Shown in pieces: positions 45,335 through 57,695 of a DNA stretch of 64,000 nt (the stretch's first letter is position 1; each line of letters opens with the position of its first letter). This DNA is from Aporrectodea caliginosa. Its lineage: Eukaryota; Annelida; Clitellata; Crassiclitellata; Lumbricidae. The stretch covers positions 1 to 64,000 of the forward strand of contig JACEVL010000031.1 of the NCBI GenBank assembly GCA_020284085.1, given 5' to 3'. The position numbers were made by a program, and so were the translations under genes. Below the pieces are notes generated by a model. It had not been told where the DNA came from and searched no databases. It saw only the letters and a program-made list of their open reading frames with translations.

Positions 45335-46539
45335 AAACTTATTCAAAAATCGAGAATTGTATCGTAATCGCTGGGTTGTTTGATGGTCAGAGCCTAACGA
45401 ATGACGTCTTCAGAATCAATCTACACCGTCCACAGGAAGTCTCAGCTGAACAGCGAACACCAACTAAGATGCAGTATGGATGTGCCGCAGCAGTTTACCA
45501 TAACACAATGTACTTAACAGGAATTGGACAGAGATTCGATGAAGTCTGGAAATACCATTCGGATTGTGGTTGGGAGAAGTGCGCATATCTGATTCAAGGG
45601 CGGAGTGGACACTGTGCGGAGTTCGTAGATGAAATGTTGTATATATGTGGAGGATATGTGTTTTCCGATAGAAGCGTTTTGGACAGCGTCGAAGCATACA
45701 ACGCAGTTACTGAAACGTGCATAACCGTTGGAAAGCTATTTCATTGTGTTTGGAACTCTGGAAACTGTGTTGCATTCAGGAGTTCACTCTACATCTTTGG
45801 TGGATCAGATAAAGATTACATGTCGCTAAATCACGTTCAAGTGTACGACACAAAACAGAACAGTTGCACTCTTCTTTCCAAACCAATGCCACGCTGCAAT
45901 AATTTGCTGCGCGCTGTACTTTGGGAGACATCTGTCATTTTACTTGGATGGAATACTTGTTTTATATTTAACATTGAGACGGAAACTTGGCAAGAAAGAG
46001 AACAGTTTAAGACCGACGCTTATCACTTTGCTTTGGCTCTTGAGAATGGACGAGTCTTTGTCATCGGAGGCGGAATGAACGCAATAGATGAAACTGGTGC
46101 TCTGGAATGGACATACAGTGACGACGTAAGCTATGTCCCACTCAAAAATATCATCGACGATAAACCAGCTGAATGGAGAAATTATGCAAATCTGGAAGAA
46201 CCAGTCCTAATACACACCTACGGGAAAATTACACTTTTATTGTCAGACAGTGAAGAAGGAGGAGGAGAAGAGAAGAAGAACAAGAAGAACAAGAACAAGA
46301 AGAACAAGAAGAAGAACAAGAACAAGAACAACAAGAAGAACAAGAACAAGAACAAGAAGAACAAGAAGAACAAGAAGAACAAGAAGAACAAGAACAAGAA
46401 GAACAAGAACAAGAAGAACAAGAACAAGAAGAACAAGAACAAGAACAACAAGAACAAGAAGAACACGAACAAGAAGAACAAGAAGAACAAGAACAAGAAG
46501 AACAAGAACAAGAAGATGACGAGTATAATTAGCAGTTGA
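45335..46539 (+). CDS. TRIM-Kelch gene 3, exon 2: propeller with Lys/Asn tail
   Basis: Begins after the acceptor TTTTCATCTAAACAG (ends 45334). The joint codon GAA opens ETYSKIENCIVIAGLFDG. Blade strands: CIVIAGL, MYLTGIG, LYICGGY, LYIFGGS, VILLGW and VFVIGGG. After SDSEEGGGEE (about 46246-46275) the protein runs about 90 residues of nearly pure Lys and Asn to TAG. The twin gene 4 has Glu/Gln here. Gene 3 lacks one A in the GAA run near 46270, which moves the whole (GAACAA)n tract into the AAC/AAG frame. The result is a strongly basic tail instead of an acidic one. Whether this is real or a sequencing error in a simple repeat cannot be judged here. A candidate AATAAA lies at 47135. Confidence 0.88.
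46276..46530. repeat. (AAGAAC)n coding simple repeat
   Basis: About 250 bases of AAG and AAC triplets inside the gene 3 reading frame. It is longer than the equivalent tract in gene 4. Arg/Thr and Leu/Phe frames on either strand are by-products. Confidence 0.9.
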
Positions 46540-48174
46540 TTTAATTATATGGAATCACAAATAACAGTTGCTTTATTGCACATGAAATTTGTACGTCACA
46601 TTATGCAATAATGTGACTTAACATCATTACAACGATGTGCTACATAAGATTTACGCACGGGATTACAATATTTGACTGTACAAACAGGCTTAAAATTCCC
46701 GTATTTTAGTGTAATTTCAACAGGTGTATTATATTAAGAACAAACTTAACTTCATAATTTTTTGATTTAAGTAGCTATTATCCACATTATGATTAATTTT
46801 GTATAATGTAGACCTGATAATATCGGAATATTAACTGTGTTTTTGTGGAAAATATGTTACAAAGCACTGTACTTTTAATGCTAACAAAAACTGTTGACCT
46901 GAATATATTGTTATAAATGCCGTTATGAAATCTGTTCTAAGAAACTAGAAGACCCAAAAGTAGGACTTGGATGACGATCAAGATTTTTTAATTACTATAA
47001 TATCGATTGTCATTTGTTTTCAAGTGTCAACTCAACATTATTATCGCCATTTTTATGTTGTTGAGCAATTGGTTATTGTTAAGTCATTTGTTAATTTATT
47101 ATTGTATCATTTAAATAGCGATTGCTTTTTGTGGAATAAAAATTATTCTTTGACTAATAATATGAAATTCCTTGCTCATAGCAAGTAGCCAATCTAACAA
47201 GTAGTCCCGGACTATTATCGGTATAAAGAATTGAGGTGTACGCTACTTTCGTTCCAAAGGTGAAGGTATGGTATACCCAAAAACCCATTTTGAAAGTATT
47301 GATTGGGCACCATTTTCCTTTGAAAATTATGACTTTGGTCTTAGTAAAAAAATTATATTTGATTTCAGGGCATTGCACATAAGAATGACGAAAGCATTAC
47401 CGAACGATTTGGCCTATGGTAACTTTTAGCTTATAACTCTGTAAACACGAATGACAACCTGTCAATAGCAGGGAGTAGTTTTGACAGGACAGTCGAAGAA
47501 ACGAGGATAACGGGTACAGAATAACCTGAAAAAAACAAGCAAATCCCATAGATTAAAGCTGATAGAACTTGACAAATTCTTTAGCAAACTAGCAACACTA
47601 AAAATGAACCAATGCTGCATTTGAACATAACATGTATAGCGTCATAAATTTATCGCCGCTTTTCTGCTGCAGTGATATTGTGATCGCTTGACTTGAGTCA
47701 TTGTTGCTTTCTTCATCATCAATTAGTAAGCCTATTTTCTTAAACAGCTTTTCATTGACATTTCCTTGAAGTTAAGTTAACCTATATAAATCTAATCTAT
47801 GCCGCCATTCTGAAAATGCCCATTCGGTGGTCATGTCGACTTACATCATAATACAAATCATAATCTATTGGATAAGCCCGGATGAGTCCGCTAGATCAAA
47901 GATACCAGAACCAGGCAACAGTGCGTAGGCAAGAGACGAGTCTTAAGTCGTTATTTTGTACTGTGCAGCAAATCACGACAACATAGAAATTATAAGGCCT
48001 ATACCGGAGACTCGTTAAAACACACTAGTCGTTATAGCACGACGTCTAGAAAGCGGTAGAGACATGATCCCAAATTTAAGTGCTACGTCAATAAAATGTA
48101 AAATTGGTCTTGTTTTGTGTCTTAATCTCAGCAGCTTTTCAGTTGCATGGCTTAAGTATGCAGTCAACCGAAGG
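46540..48174. other. Gene 3 3' UTR and flank
   Basis: Part of duplication unit A. No further gene seen; short frames here are not supported. Candidate polyadenylation signal at 47135-47140. Confidence 0.4.
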
Positions 48175-48241
48175 CCAACTGTGCTGATGACAACGCTGTC
48201 TACTTACTATCTTACGCCTTGTTCTCTTGTTCACTTTTAGG

Positions 48242-48373
48242 CAGTGATACCGTCCTAAGTAAAAAAGAACGGGACGGCTTTAGGCGCCATGTTAAATCTA
48301 GAAATTTTTACCGGTACGGCGTTCCGGTTGTCAAAAAAGAACCGGAACTCGTTCCGGTCCCAAGCGATCCCTG
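48242..48373. mobile_element. Possible hAT-type MITE, 132 bp
   Basis: CAGTGATACCGTCCTAAG at the left and GGACCGGAACGAG-type sequence ending CGATCCCTG at the right form weak inverted termini. Flanks CTTTTAGG and CTTTTATG differ at one of eight positions. Confidence 0.5.
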
Positions 48374-49537
48374 CTTTTATGTACAGAAGAGATGTCTACA
48401 CATGCTCAGGCTTGTTTACTAGCCTACCATTTACAGGCTAGCCGTAGTTTGTTTAGTAGCGATTGTTTACGCCATTTCGACCAGTGACCTCCATAAGTAA
48501 CTTTGCTCGAAGCAATGCTGCGTAGCAGTATTTAACAACATTGAGCAAAAAAGAAAATATATAATTGATTGTCTCTAAACATCTATGCAGCGATTTTTGG
48601 CAACTTCACAATGGCATTGATCTGACCGCCTGACAGATCAGAAATGGGCCTAATCCGCCGGAAATGTTTCTTCAGCTATCTGTGAGATGTGTTCTAATGT
48701 TGAGTTGAAAAATTACAGGAGGACGGTCGAAAGTAGGAGACAAGTAGGAGGAAGTACGATGCGTTTTGTTCTCTCAGCGAGAGCGCAGAACCAAAAGGTC
48801 CCCAGGTGCTGCAGGGTGAAGGGTTGGTCAACGAGGTTGCTCGGACCAAATAGGGATGCATTCCCTTCAGTGTAAGGGATTATTCATCGTACAAGTTACC
48901 TTGATATAATTATAATTATATAGGCCTATATATAAATTTTTTTATGATAAAGGTCAAACTTTGATTCAAGGCTTCAAAGTCCTTCGTAACGACATTTTGA
49001 ACTGCCATGCACTTCTGTGCAATATACTACTAATCAATCTTAGAGTGTCTATGCCCATATCTCGTTGCAACGAGTCCAGACTAAACAAGCACAGATAACT
49101 ATTATTATCGAATACACTGTTCAAAGGCCAAACATCGGTAACTGGTACGCGCTGTTCTTTCTACACACGGACTGACGCCTTGTTAACTAGGAAACTGCGA
49201 AGGAAACGTCACAAAAAGTTAGACAATTATTACTTTATTTGTTCCTCAAGCGTAACATTTGCTGAATTAATTAAAACCTTCAATGATGTTTTAATTTTTA
49301 AACAGTTGAAATTAAAAACTACTTTGTAAACGTAAGTTCCCTAAGCCTTTCATTCGCAAGGTTTGTAATAATGAGCAGTAGGACATACATGGCTGCCGTA
49401 CAGTTAAATTCGACTCCTATAGTAACTTGTCATCATCCGTTCATACTATGACTTGTAATCATACTGCGTTGTTTCAGAATAATGAACACGAAAATGTTAT
49501 GTCATAGTTTTCCATGGGAAATAGATTTGACGATAAG
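48374..49537. other. Intergenic
   Basis: No supported gene or terminus. Confidence 0.35.
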
Positions 49538-50382
49538 TATAAAAAAAACTCGAGGCGGAGTGCAATTCGCCTCTGGATTCTGTGATGCTAGAGATTTCTT
49601 TAGAAGTGCGAGCAAATGGGACCAAAAAGTCACCCCTAGAAGAGGAACGGAAATTTAATGAAGTGAGCATGATATAAAAATATTTAAGAAAATGCAATGG
49701 TATAACTCTATTGAGCTCCGTAAAATCTTATCAGTAACAAAGGCATGGATAAGGATCACACTGGCGCTATGATAGCCTACAGGGAGCGAGACACAACCCG
49801 TAATTAGTGGAGCTGATAGTAACAAGTCATCTACGGGTAAGCTGATTTATGTGCTGAGAGAAGCCAAGTTCCTGGTTCAGAATAAGCCCAGGTCCCGGAC
49901 CGCATCAAGTGATGTGAAGGAAAGGTTTTCGCCACCAGGCGCCGGTCAACGCTCGCCATTCGTCTTCTACCACACTACCAAATAAATTGAGCCCTACAGC
50001 AGTGCTTCCCAAAGTGGTGGTCCCCGGACCGGGTCATTGCCTTCTAGATACTACCGGTCCGCGAGCCCTCAGTTGCCGGTCCGCAAAGTTAGTCAAGAAT
50101 CTGGTCAAATTGTCTCGGAATCAAGAAATGGCGATTATATTTTTAAAAGTCATAACAAGAACACCTATTAGACCAGCATTTAAAGGGCAATAGAATAAGC
50201 CAGTTCAGTTTTAGCAATGCGCATGCGCAGCCCTTTCAGTTTTACTTCCGGGGTGAAGGTCACCGTTCACAAACAAACAGAATGCTGCCGTCAGCGACGT
50301 TGTTATGATCTAGTTTATGATCTATAATGTATACATACATTTTCTATAAACTAGTAACGAATAATATCAAATATTTGCGTCA
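49538..50382. repeat. Dispersed repeat, copy B, truncated at the gene 4 duplication
   Basis: Matches 1-798 of this window, including the left arm and loop of the foldback element, then stops at ATATTTGCGTCA. The right arm is absent and gene 3-derived sequence takes over. Confidence 0.85.
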
Positions 50383-50537
50383 CCAACCCCTCCGAGATCC
50401 CTATGCCATTTTCTTCATTCGCTCGCCTTTTGGTTGGAAATATTGCCACTGGCCTGCCATTAAAAAAGGTTTGACACCATGATATACGTAAACTGCTCTC
50501 CACAATGAAGCATTTAGCGAGGACTTGTTGCTGTGGT

Positions 50538-50551
50538 CAGAAACTGAAAGT
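50538..50551 (+). promoter_or_regulatory. ISRE-like motif upstream of gene 4
   Basis: Same 14 bases as at 43613-43626 (CAGAAACTGAAAGT), kept in the duplicate. Confidence 0.35.
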
Positions 50552-50721
50552 TTTCTTGTAAGAAACTAAGAGTTTTTCAGGCTTTCGATAACTTATCAGA
50601 GTGATTTTGTCCAATCTAACTCAAGGTCAGTTTTTACTTCTTGAATAAATCAATTCATCTTAAAATATAATTGATGTCTGTAAGAAACCGAACGATATAA
50701 ATTTCTAACTTGCAGATAGCA

Positions 50722-51853
50722 ATGGAACTATTAAACGTGACTGATGCACGAGACAAACTTCAGGAACTGATGCAATGCAGTATCTGTGTCGAAGAATTTA
50801 CTGATCCTAGGATGCTACCGTGCATTCACACATTCTGTCTTGAATGTCTCAAACAACTATACAAACGACCAAATGATAGACCTACACCAACAACGCATGT
50901 GTTATGCCCTTTATGCTCCAGAGAATCAATCGTTCCAACAGGTGGCCTGGATGAACTCCAGAAAAACTTCTTCATACAACATCTCATGGAATTCAGACAT
51001 AATATCCAACTCAGTAGCACGTCATCAGTTGCTTGCGATATATGCAAATATCTCTATGAGTGCGACGAAGAAAGAAAACCTGCGACGTTGCGTTGTTTAG
51101 AATGCAGAGACCACTTCTGCGACATGTGCGCCAAAGCACACACGTTGCAAAAATTAAGCAAACATCATAATATCGTCGAAATTGGAAGTGAAACCGAAGA
51201 AAACATTAGAAGAATTTCTCCAACCACGAAATGCACTTTTCACAGTCAAAAGCCGTTAGATTATTACTGCCCACAATGTAAGAAAATCGTTTGTGTTTCT
51301 TGTGTTCTTGAAAACCATACATTTCACGGATGCATAGATGTGATCACAGTAGAACAAGAATTCCGCCAAGTTATTGGATGGAATGCATCAAAGATTTCCG
51401 ATTACGCAGACGAGTTGTCATCCAAAGAAAAAAGTGTGGAACAGAGAAAGGAACATGTCCTCTTGAGATTAGAAGAGATAGAAAGTGAAATTCAACATAG
51501 AAATGTTGAACTTAAAAGAATTGCAGACAATCACACAGAGTTTCTGATGGATCAGTTGTCTCTCACAAAACAGGATCAAATCAATGGCTTTCAAAGCGAG
51601 AAAGCAGAAATTGATAAAATTCGAGCCACCTTCAGAAGTTTTGAGAGTTACTGCAATGTACTAAGATCAAAAGGATCGACTAGCGATATCTGCAGCAGTG
51701 TGGACGCAATGATTACAAGATCGGATGAGTTGGAAGAGGAACACGAGGAATTCATTGGTCTTCCCTGTTGCATGACTGAAGTTTTGTTTGAAGCTACAGA
51801 TTTGGAAGAACTTGTGAACAGTTGGAGCAACGATATTTTTGGCCGAATTCAAG
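50722..51853 (+). CDS. TRIM-Kelch gene 4, exon 1: RING, two B-boxes, coiled coil
   Basis: Twin of gene 3 exon 1, same length, same acceptor before the ATG and same donor (CAAG|GTAAAA after 51853, phase 1). All RING and B-box ligands are kept. Differences from gene 3 by eye: Met to Ile in EENIRR, Ile to Thr in SLTKQD, Thr to Ala in SEKAEID, Leu to Met in DAMITR, Ser to Leu in EVLFEA. With 52257-53371 it gives 748 residues. Only about 340 bases of native upstream sequence remain before foreign repeat sequence begins at 50382, so its promoter may be altered. Confidence 0.9.
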
Positions 51854-52256
51854 GTAAAATTGACTTTTGATTGTTCCTATTCTGTAACAATAGCGTTTTC
51901 GCCTTGATGGTTTTAATATTGTTCAGCATACAGCTAGTTTGTCTTAGGCAACACTCTGCACATTATTGTATTATTTAAGTGCAACCTTAATATTATGCAA
52001 TGAGCGCTAGATTAGTGATGAGGCATTCCTTGAAATGGGATACACTGCTTTATGAGGCATTATGAAATTTAATTTTTGTCTTATATACCTCTTGAAGATA
52101 CAATTCTGGAGTTGAACCTCTTGAAGTACTTGGTGAGAAGTTTTGATCACTTTAAAACATTGCGAGACACTGCTATCATAATACTAGCTGATCCTTAATA
52201 TTTTTTAAGTCTTTAAGATAATTTTCTTTGGCTTCTTTGGCTTTTCATCTAAACAG

Positions 52257-53371
52257 AAACTTATTCAAAAATCGAGAATTGTATCGTAATCGCTGGGTTG
52301 TTTGATGGTCAGAGCCTAACGAATGACGTCTTCAGAATCAATCTACACCGTCCACAGGAAGTCTCAGCTGAACAGCGAACACCAACTAAGATGCAGTATG
52401 GATGTGCCGCAGCCGTTTACGATAACACAATGTACTTAACAGGAATTGGGCAGAGATTCGATGAAGTCTGGAAATACCATTCGGATTGTGGTTGGGAGAA
52501 GTGCGCATATCTGATTCTAGGGCGGAGTGGACACTGTGCGGAGTTCGTAGATGAAATGTTGTATATATGTGGAGGATATGTGTTTTCCGATAGAAGCGTT
52601 TTGGACAGCGTCGAAGTATACAACGCAGTTACCGACACGTGCATAACCGTTGGAAAGCTATTTCATTGTGTTTGGAACTCTGGAAACTGTGTTGCATTCA
52701 GGAGTTCACTCTACATTTTTGGTGGATCAGATAAAGATTACATGTCGCTAAATTACGTTCAAGTGTACGACACAAAACAGAACAGTTGCACTCTTCTTTC
52801 CAAATCAATGCCACGCTGCAATAATTTGCTGCGCGCTGTACTTTGGGAGACATCTGTCATTTTACTTGGATGGAATACTTGTTTTATATTTAACATTGAG
52901 ACGGAAACTTGGCAAGAAAGAGAACAGTTTAAGACCGACGCTTATCACTTTGCTTTGGCTCTTGAGAATGGACGAGTCTTTGTCATCGGAGGCGGAATGA
53001 ACGCAATAGATGAAACTGGTTCTCTGGAATGGACATACAGTGACGACGTAAGCTATGTCCCACTCAAAAATATCATCGACGATAAACCAGCTGAATGGAG
53101 AAATTATGCAAATCTGGAAGAACCAGTCCTAATACACACCTACGGGAAAATTACACTTTTATTGTCAGACAGTGAAGAAGGAGGAGGAGAAGAAGAAGAA
53201 GAACAACAACAACAACAACAACAAGAACAAGAAGAACAAGAACAAGAACAACAACAACAACAACAACAAGAAGAACAAGAACAACAAGCACAAGAAGAAC
53301 AAGAAGAACAAGAAGAACAAGAAGAACAAGAACAAGAAGAACAAGAACAAGAAGATAACGAGTATAATTAG
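52257..53371 (+). CDS. TRIM-Kelch gene 4, exon 2: propeller with Glu/Gln tail
   Basis: Twin of gene 3 exon 2, entered after the acceptor ending at 52256. Same six blade strands. About seven residues differ from gene 3 across the propeller (for example YHN to YDN, LIQGR to LILGR, VEAYN to VEVYN, NHVQ to NYVQ, SKPMP to SKSMP). After SDSEEGGGEE the tail is about 57 residues of Glu and Gln, ending EDNEYN, strongly acidic. The tail frame is the one that reads the repeat as GAA/CAA and ends in non-repeat codons, so it is more likely ancestral than the Lys/Asn frame of gene 3. Candidate AATAAA at 53973. Confidence 0.9.
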
Positions 53372-55002
53372 CAATTGATTTAATTATATGGAATCACAAA
53401 TAACAGTTGCTTTATTGCACATGAAATTTGTACGTCACATTATGCAATAATGTGGCTTAACATCATTACAACGATGTGCAAAAGATTTCCACGCACGGGA
53501 TTACAATATTTGACTGTACAAACAGGCTTAAAATTCCCGTATTTCAGTGTAATTTCAACAGGTGTATTATATTAAGAACAAACTTAACTTCAACATTTTT
53601 TGATTTAAGTAGCTATTATCCACATTATGATTAATTTTGTATAATGTAGACCTGATAATATCGGAATATTAACTGTGTTTTTGTGGAACATATGTTACAA
53701 AGCATTGTACTTTTAATGCTAACAAAAACTGTTGACCTGAATATATTGTTATAAATGCCGTTATGAAATCTGTTCTAAGAAACTAGAAGACCCAAAAGTA
53801 GGACTTGGATGACGATCAAGGTTTTTTAATTACTATATTATCGATTGCCATTTGTTTTCATGTGTCAACTCAAAATTATTATCGCCATTTTCATGTTGTT
53901 GAGCAATTGGTTATTGTTAAGTCATTTGTTAATTTATTATTGTATCATTTAAATAGCGATTGCTTTTTGTGGAATAAAAATTATTCTTTGACCAATAATA
54001 TGAAATTCCTTGCTCATAGCAAGTAGCCAATCTAACAAGTAGGCTATTATCGGTATAAAGAATTGAGGTGTACGCTACTTTCGTTCCAAAGGTGAAGGTA
54101 TGGTATACCCAAAAACCCATTTTAAAAGTATTGATTGGGCACCATTTTCCTTTGAAAATTATGACTTTGGTCCTTAGTACAAAATTTATATTTGATTTCA
54201 GTGCATTGCACATAAAAATGACGAAAGCATTACCGAACGATTTGGCCTATGGTAACTTTTAGCCTAACTCTGTAAACACGAATGACAACCTGTCAATAGC
54301 AGGGAGTAATAATATTTTGACAGGACAGTCGAAGAAACGAGAATAACGGGTACAGAATAACCTAGGAAAAACAAGCAAATCCCGTAGATTAAAGCTGATA
54401 GAACTTGACAAATTCTTTAGCAAACTAGCAACACTAAAAATGAACCAATGCTGCATTTGAACATGTATAGCGTCATAAATTTATCGCCGCTTTTCTGCTG
54501 CAGTGATATTGTGATCGCTTGACTTGAGTCATTGTTGCTTTCTTCATCATCAATTAGTAAGCCTATTTTCTTAAACACCTTTTCATTGACATTTCCTTGA
54601 AGTTAAGTTAACCTATATAAATTTAATCTATGACGCCATTATACAAATGCCCATTCGGTGGACTTACATCATTATGCAAATCATAATCTATTGGAGGAGC
54701 CCGGATGAAGTCCGATAGATCAAAGATACCAGAACCAGGCAACAGTGTGTAGGCAAGAAACGAGTCTTAAGTCATTATAATAGGCTATATTGTACTGTGC
54801 AGCAAATCACGACGACATTATAAGGCCTACACCGGAGACTCGTTAAAACACACTAGTCGTTATAGCACGACGTCTACAAAGCGGTAGAGACATGATCCCA
54901 AATTTAAGTGCTACGACCATAAAATGTAAAATTGGTCTTAGTTCGTGTCTTAATCTCAGCAGCCTTTCAATTGCATGGCTTAAGTATGCAGTCAACCGAA
55001 GG
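53372..55002. other. Gene 4 3' UTR and flank
   Basis: Rest of duplication unit B. No separate gene seen. Confidence 0.4.
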
Positions 55003-55830
55003 AATTCAGAGTTAGACGCGGAGTGATACGCGGAGTGAGACAGGGATGCGTTTTGTCACCAAGTTTGTTTAACATCTTAGCGGAAAGAGTGATGAGAGAA
55101 GCGTTAGAAGGGTATGATGGAGGAGTGCAGATAGGAGGAAGAAGGCTGACAAACCTACAATACGCCGATGACATCGTACTACTAACAAGCTCGGAAGAAG
55201 AATTGCAAACGTTGATAGAGAGACTGGACAGGATAGGAAAGAAATATGGAATGCAGATTAATATAGGAAAGACGAAGGTTAGGACAACAACGGAAACCAT
55301 ATGTACATTCAGGATTAATCAGGAGGAACTGGAGCAGGTGGACAGATTTACGTATTTGGGTTCAACGATCAACGAAGACAGTGATTGCGGTGCAGAGATC
55401 CGAGTACGATTGGCAAAGGGGTATGCAGTGACTACATAGGCCTACCTTAAAAAGATATGGAAGAGCCATGACATAACAACAACAACAAAGATAAAGTTAT
55501 GGAGAGCACTGGTTTGGCCGGTGACTATATATGGTTGTGAAAGTTGGACACTCCACTCCTGCCTCCTCCAGCACCCATTCATTTTTCCGCATTTCCGACC
55601 AAGATATATACATGATCAGTCTCAGACACTTCATGCTTGGAGAAAAACATCATGCAGGGCACAATGCCGGGAAATCGGAAAAGAGGAAGACCGAGAACAA
55701 ACTGGTTAAGCAACATAAAGGAATGGACTGGATTGGCAATGGAGGAATTGATAAGACTGACGGAAGACAGGAGACACTGGAGAAATATTATTCATGATGC
55801 GGCCGACCCTCGAAACGAGGATGTCTGATA
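55003..55830 (+). pseudogene. Non-LTR retrotransposon fragment with YADD motif
   Basis: RT palm region: GVRQGCVLSPSLFNILAER, LTNLQYADDIVLLTSSEEEL (catalytic YADD), YGMQINIGKTKV and FTYLGSTI. A stop follows at 55437-55439, with LKKIWKSHD and ALVWPVTIYGCESW after it, then the tail RGRPRTNW..TEDRRHWRNIIHDAADPR in another frame. The 5' part is missing: the fragment starts exactly at the edge of duplication unit B. The same tail type occurs at 1980-2264. Confidence 0.9.
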
Positions 55831-55841
55831 ACAGAAGAGAA

Positions 55842-56235
55842 CAACCTTTGTCTCTCATAAATCTTATGACAAACTAATTGAACTTATGAACCAAGAGCTT
55901 GTACATGTAAACAACTGGTTTATTGTGAATAAACTATCTCTAAATGTGTCTAAAACTAACTATATTTTATTCAGCTTGCATCGTAAATGTGTCCCTCTTG
56001 CTAAAGGAACAGTTACTATAAATAATTTACCCATACCCCAAGTAAGTACTACTAAATTCCTAGGTATATATGTTGACCAGTTTCTCACATGGAAGAACCA
56101 CATCGCTCACATATCAGCTAAAATTGCTAAAAACATAGGAATCCTATCCAGAGTTGCCTACCTCCTGCCTACTAGCATACGTCTCAACCTGTACTACTCC
56201 ATTGTCCATCCCTACCTAAACTACTGCAAAGGAGT
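55842..56235 (+). pseudogene. RT fragment of a second LINE type
   Basis: Encodes WFIVNKLSLNVSKTNYILF, TKFLGIYVDQFLTWKNHI, IAKNIGILSRVAYLLP and LYYSIVHPYLNYC, the thumb region of a jockey/CR1-like reverse transcriptase different from the other LINEs here. It breaks off at 56235 where the inverted duplication starts. Confidence 0.85.
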
Positions 56236-57695
56236 ATTTATATATTCAGTGCTTTGATACGTAGGCTACATTGATACAATGACAAGCGGTTTAAGATCTG
56301 CTTGTGGGGAGGGGAGGTGGAAGGCAGAAAAATCAGTTCTAGTATAATACCCCCCGTGCAATAACCCCGGCCAGTAACCCCCTAGGAAACTACATCCGGT
56401 CACTAATCCCCGTGGCCAATAAGCCCCCAGGAAAAACCGAGTCAAACGCCCTTCGTGGATTTGACTCGGAGATTATCTTCATTATTGATTGCCATTGAAG
56501 GCAATCAAGGATGATGTTCAGGATTTTCTTGGCAACAACGGAACAACAAACTACGCATAGGTGGCTAGCAACATGTTTCATGCATGCAAAATTGCGAAGT
56601 GCAACATGTTGCTGACGATTCACTTTTTGCATATGCATTTTGACTTCTTCCATGTTAATCTTGGTGCAATCAGTGACAAACATGGTGAAAAGTTTCCACA
56701 GGACATTGCAATTATGCAGAAGCAGTAGGCCTATCAGGGCATCCGGAACCCATCAACGGTGGCTCACCATATTTGGACACTGAAACAGAAAATCAGCAGC
56801 AAAGCACTCGGTCGAGCAAATGCAATAATTATATCAGCATCATTGTTGCGATTAATTAAACATAAAAGCTTCAATAGCAATAAATTTCACGTTTCTCCGA
56901 ATTCCTACGTGATAAAAGCAATAAAAGTTGGCTACATTTCTTGTTTTACCAAATTCCTACGTGATACTTGCATGCAGGCAGTCTGAAATTATAATTGTGC
57001 TTAGCCTGAAGCAGTCTATCGTGATTAAAAACAATATTTCCAGACGCAAACGTTTTTTAAATCAGTTGTCCAGAGTAATTAAACAAAAAGAAAACAGAAT
57101 GTGTTCGAATGTCGTCCTATCATTCATCAGTGGCATTACCTTCACTGGACAGTTGTCATGGTCGATTCTCGAAACCGTCTATATTTCGAGTTTCGGCGGG
57201 CGTAGATCAAATAGCACCGCTTTGTCAATATATGGCGAGGATAGACAGCTTGTCCCTCCACCCGAATTTTCATATGTAAATACGCCAACGATAATATAAG
57301 CTAAAGATCAAAGGCATCTATGAACGCAAACTATATGTCAGCTTTGTTATTTCTTAGACTGTCAGCCGCATTACTGCACAAGCTTGCACAAGGGATGGTT
57401 TTGGTAATTTCCCATGAATCCTCCACTCAATCGGTTTATTATCAAAGATATTCTGAAGAGGAACATAACGTACGTCGTCTCTGCATTTCCATGTCTTATA
57501 CACATCTTTATTCGTGTTGCTGTCTCCTCCTCCGATGACAAAAACTCTATCATTTTCAAGAACCAAACCAAAGTGTCTGACTCCGGCCTTGAACTGTTCT
57601 CTTTCTTGCCAAGTCCCCGCTTCAAAGTTAAATATAAAACAAGTATTCTGTCCAATTAAAATGACAGATGTCTCCCAAAGTGAAGCTCGCATACA
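56236..57695. repeat. Inverted partner of 23081-24547
   Basis: Contains the end of gene 5 and its 3' flank, with the double hairpin near 56440-56515 and an array of AATAACCCC motifs at 56345-56440. Confidence 0.8.

Larger units (their letters stand above)
43455..48174. repeat. Segmental duplication, unit A (contains gene 3)
   Basis: About 4.7 kb matching 50380-55002 with a few percent difference by eye, covering both exons, the intron, about 340 bases upstream and about 1.6 kb downstream. It breaks after CAGTCAACCGAAGG on the right. Confidence 0.95.
50380..55002. repeat. Segmental duplication, unit B (contains gene 4)
   Basis: Copy of 43455-48174. The left junction shares TCA between the foldback loop and the duplicated unit. 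The right junction, after CAGTCAACCGAAGG, leads into a LINE fragment. Confidence 0.95.

Noticed and set aside
46250..46519. Arg/Thr-rich plus frame and Leu/Phe-rich minus frame
   Set aside because: These are other frames of the coding simple repeat in gene 3.
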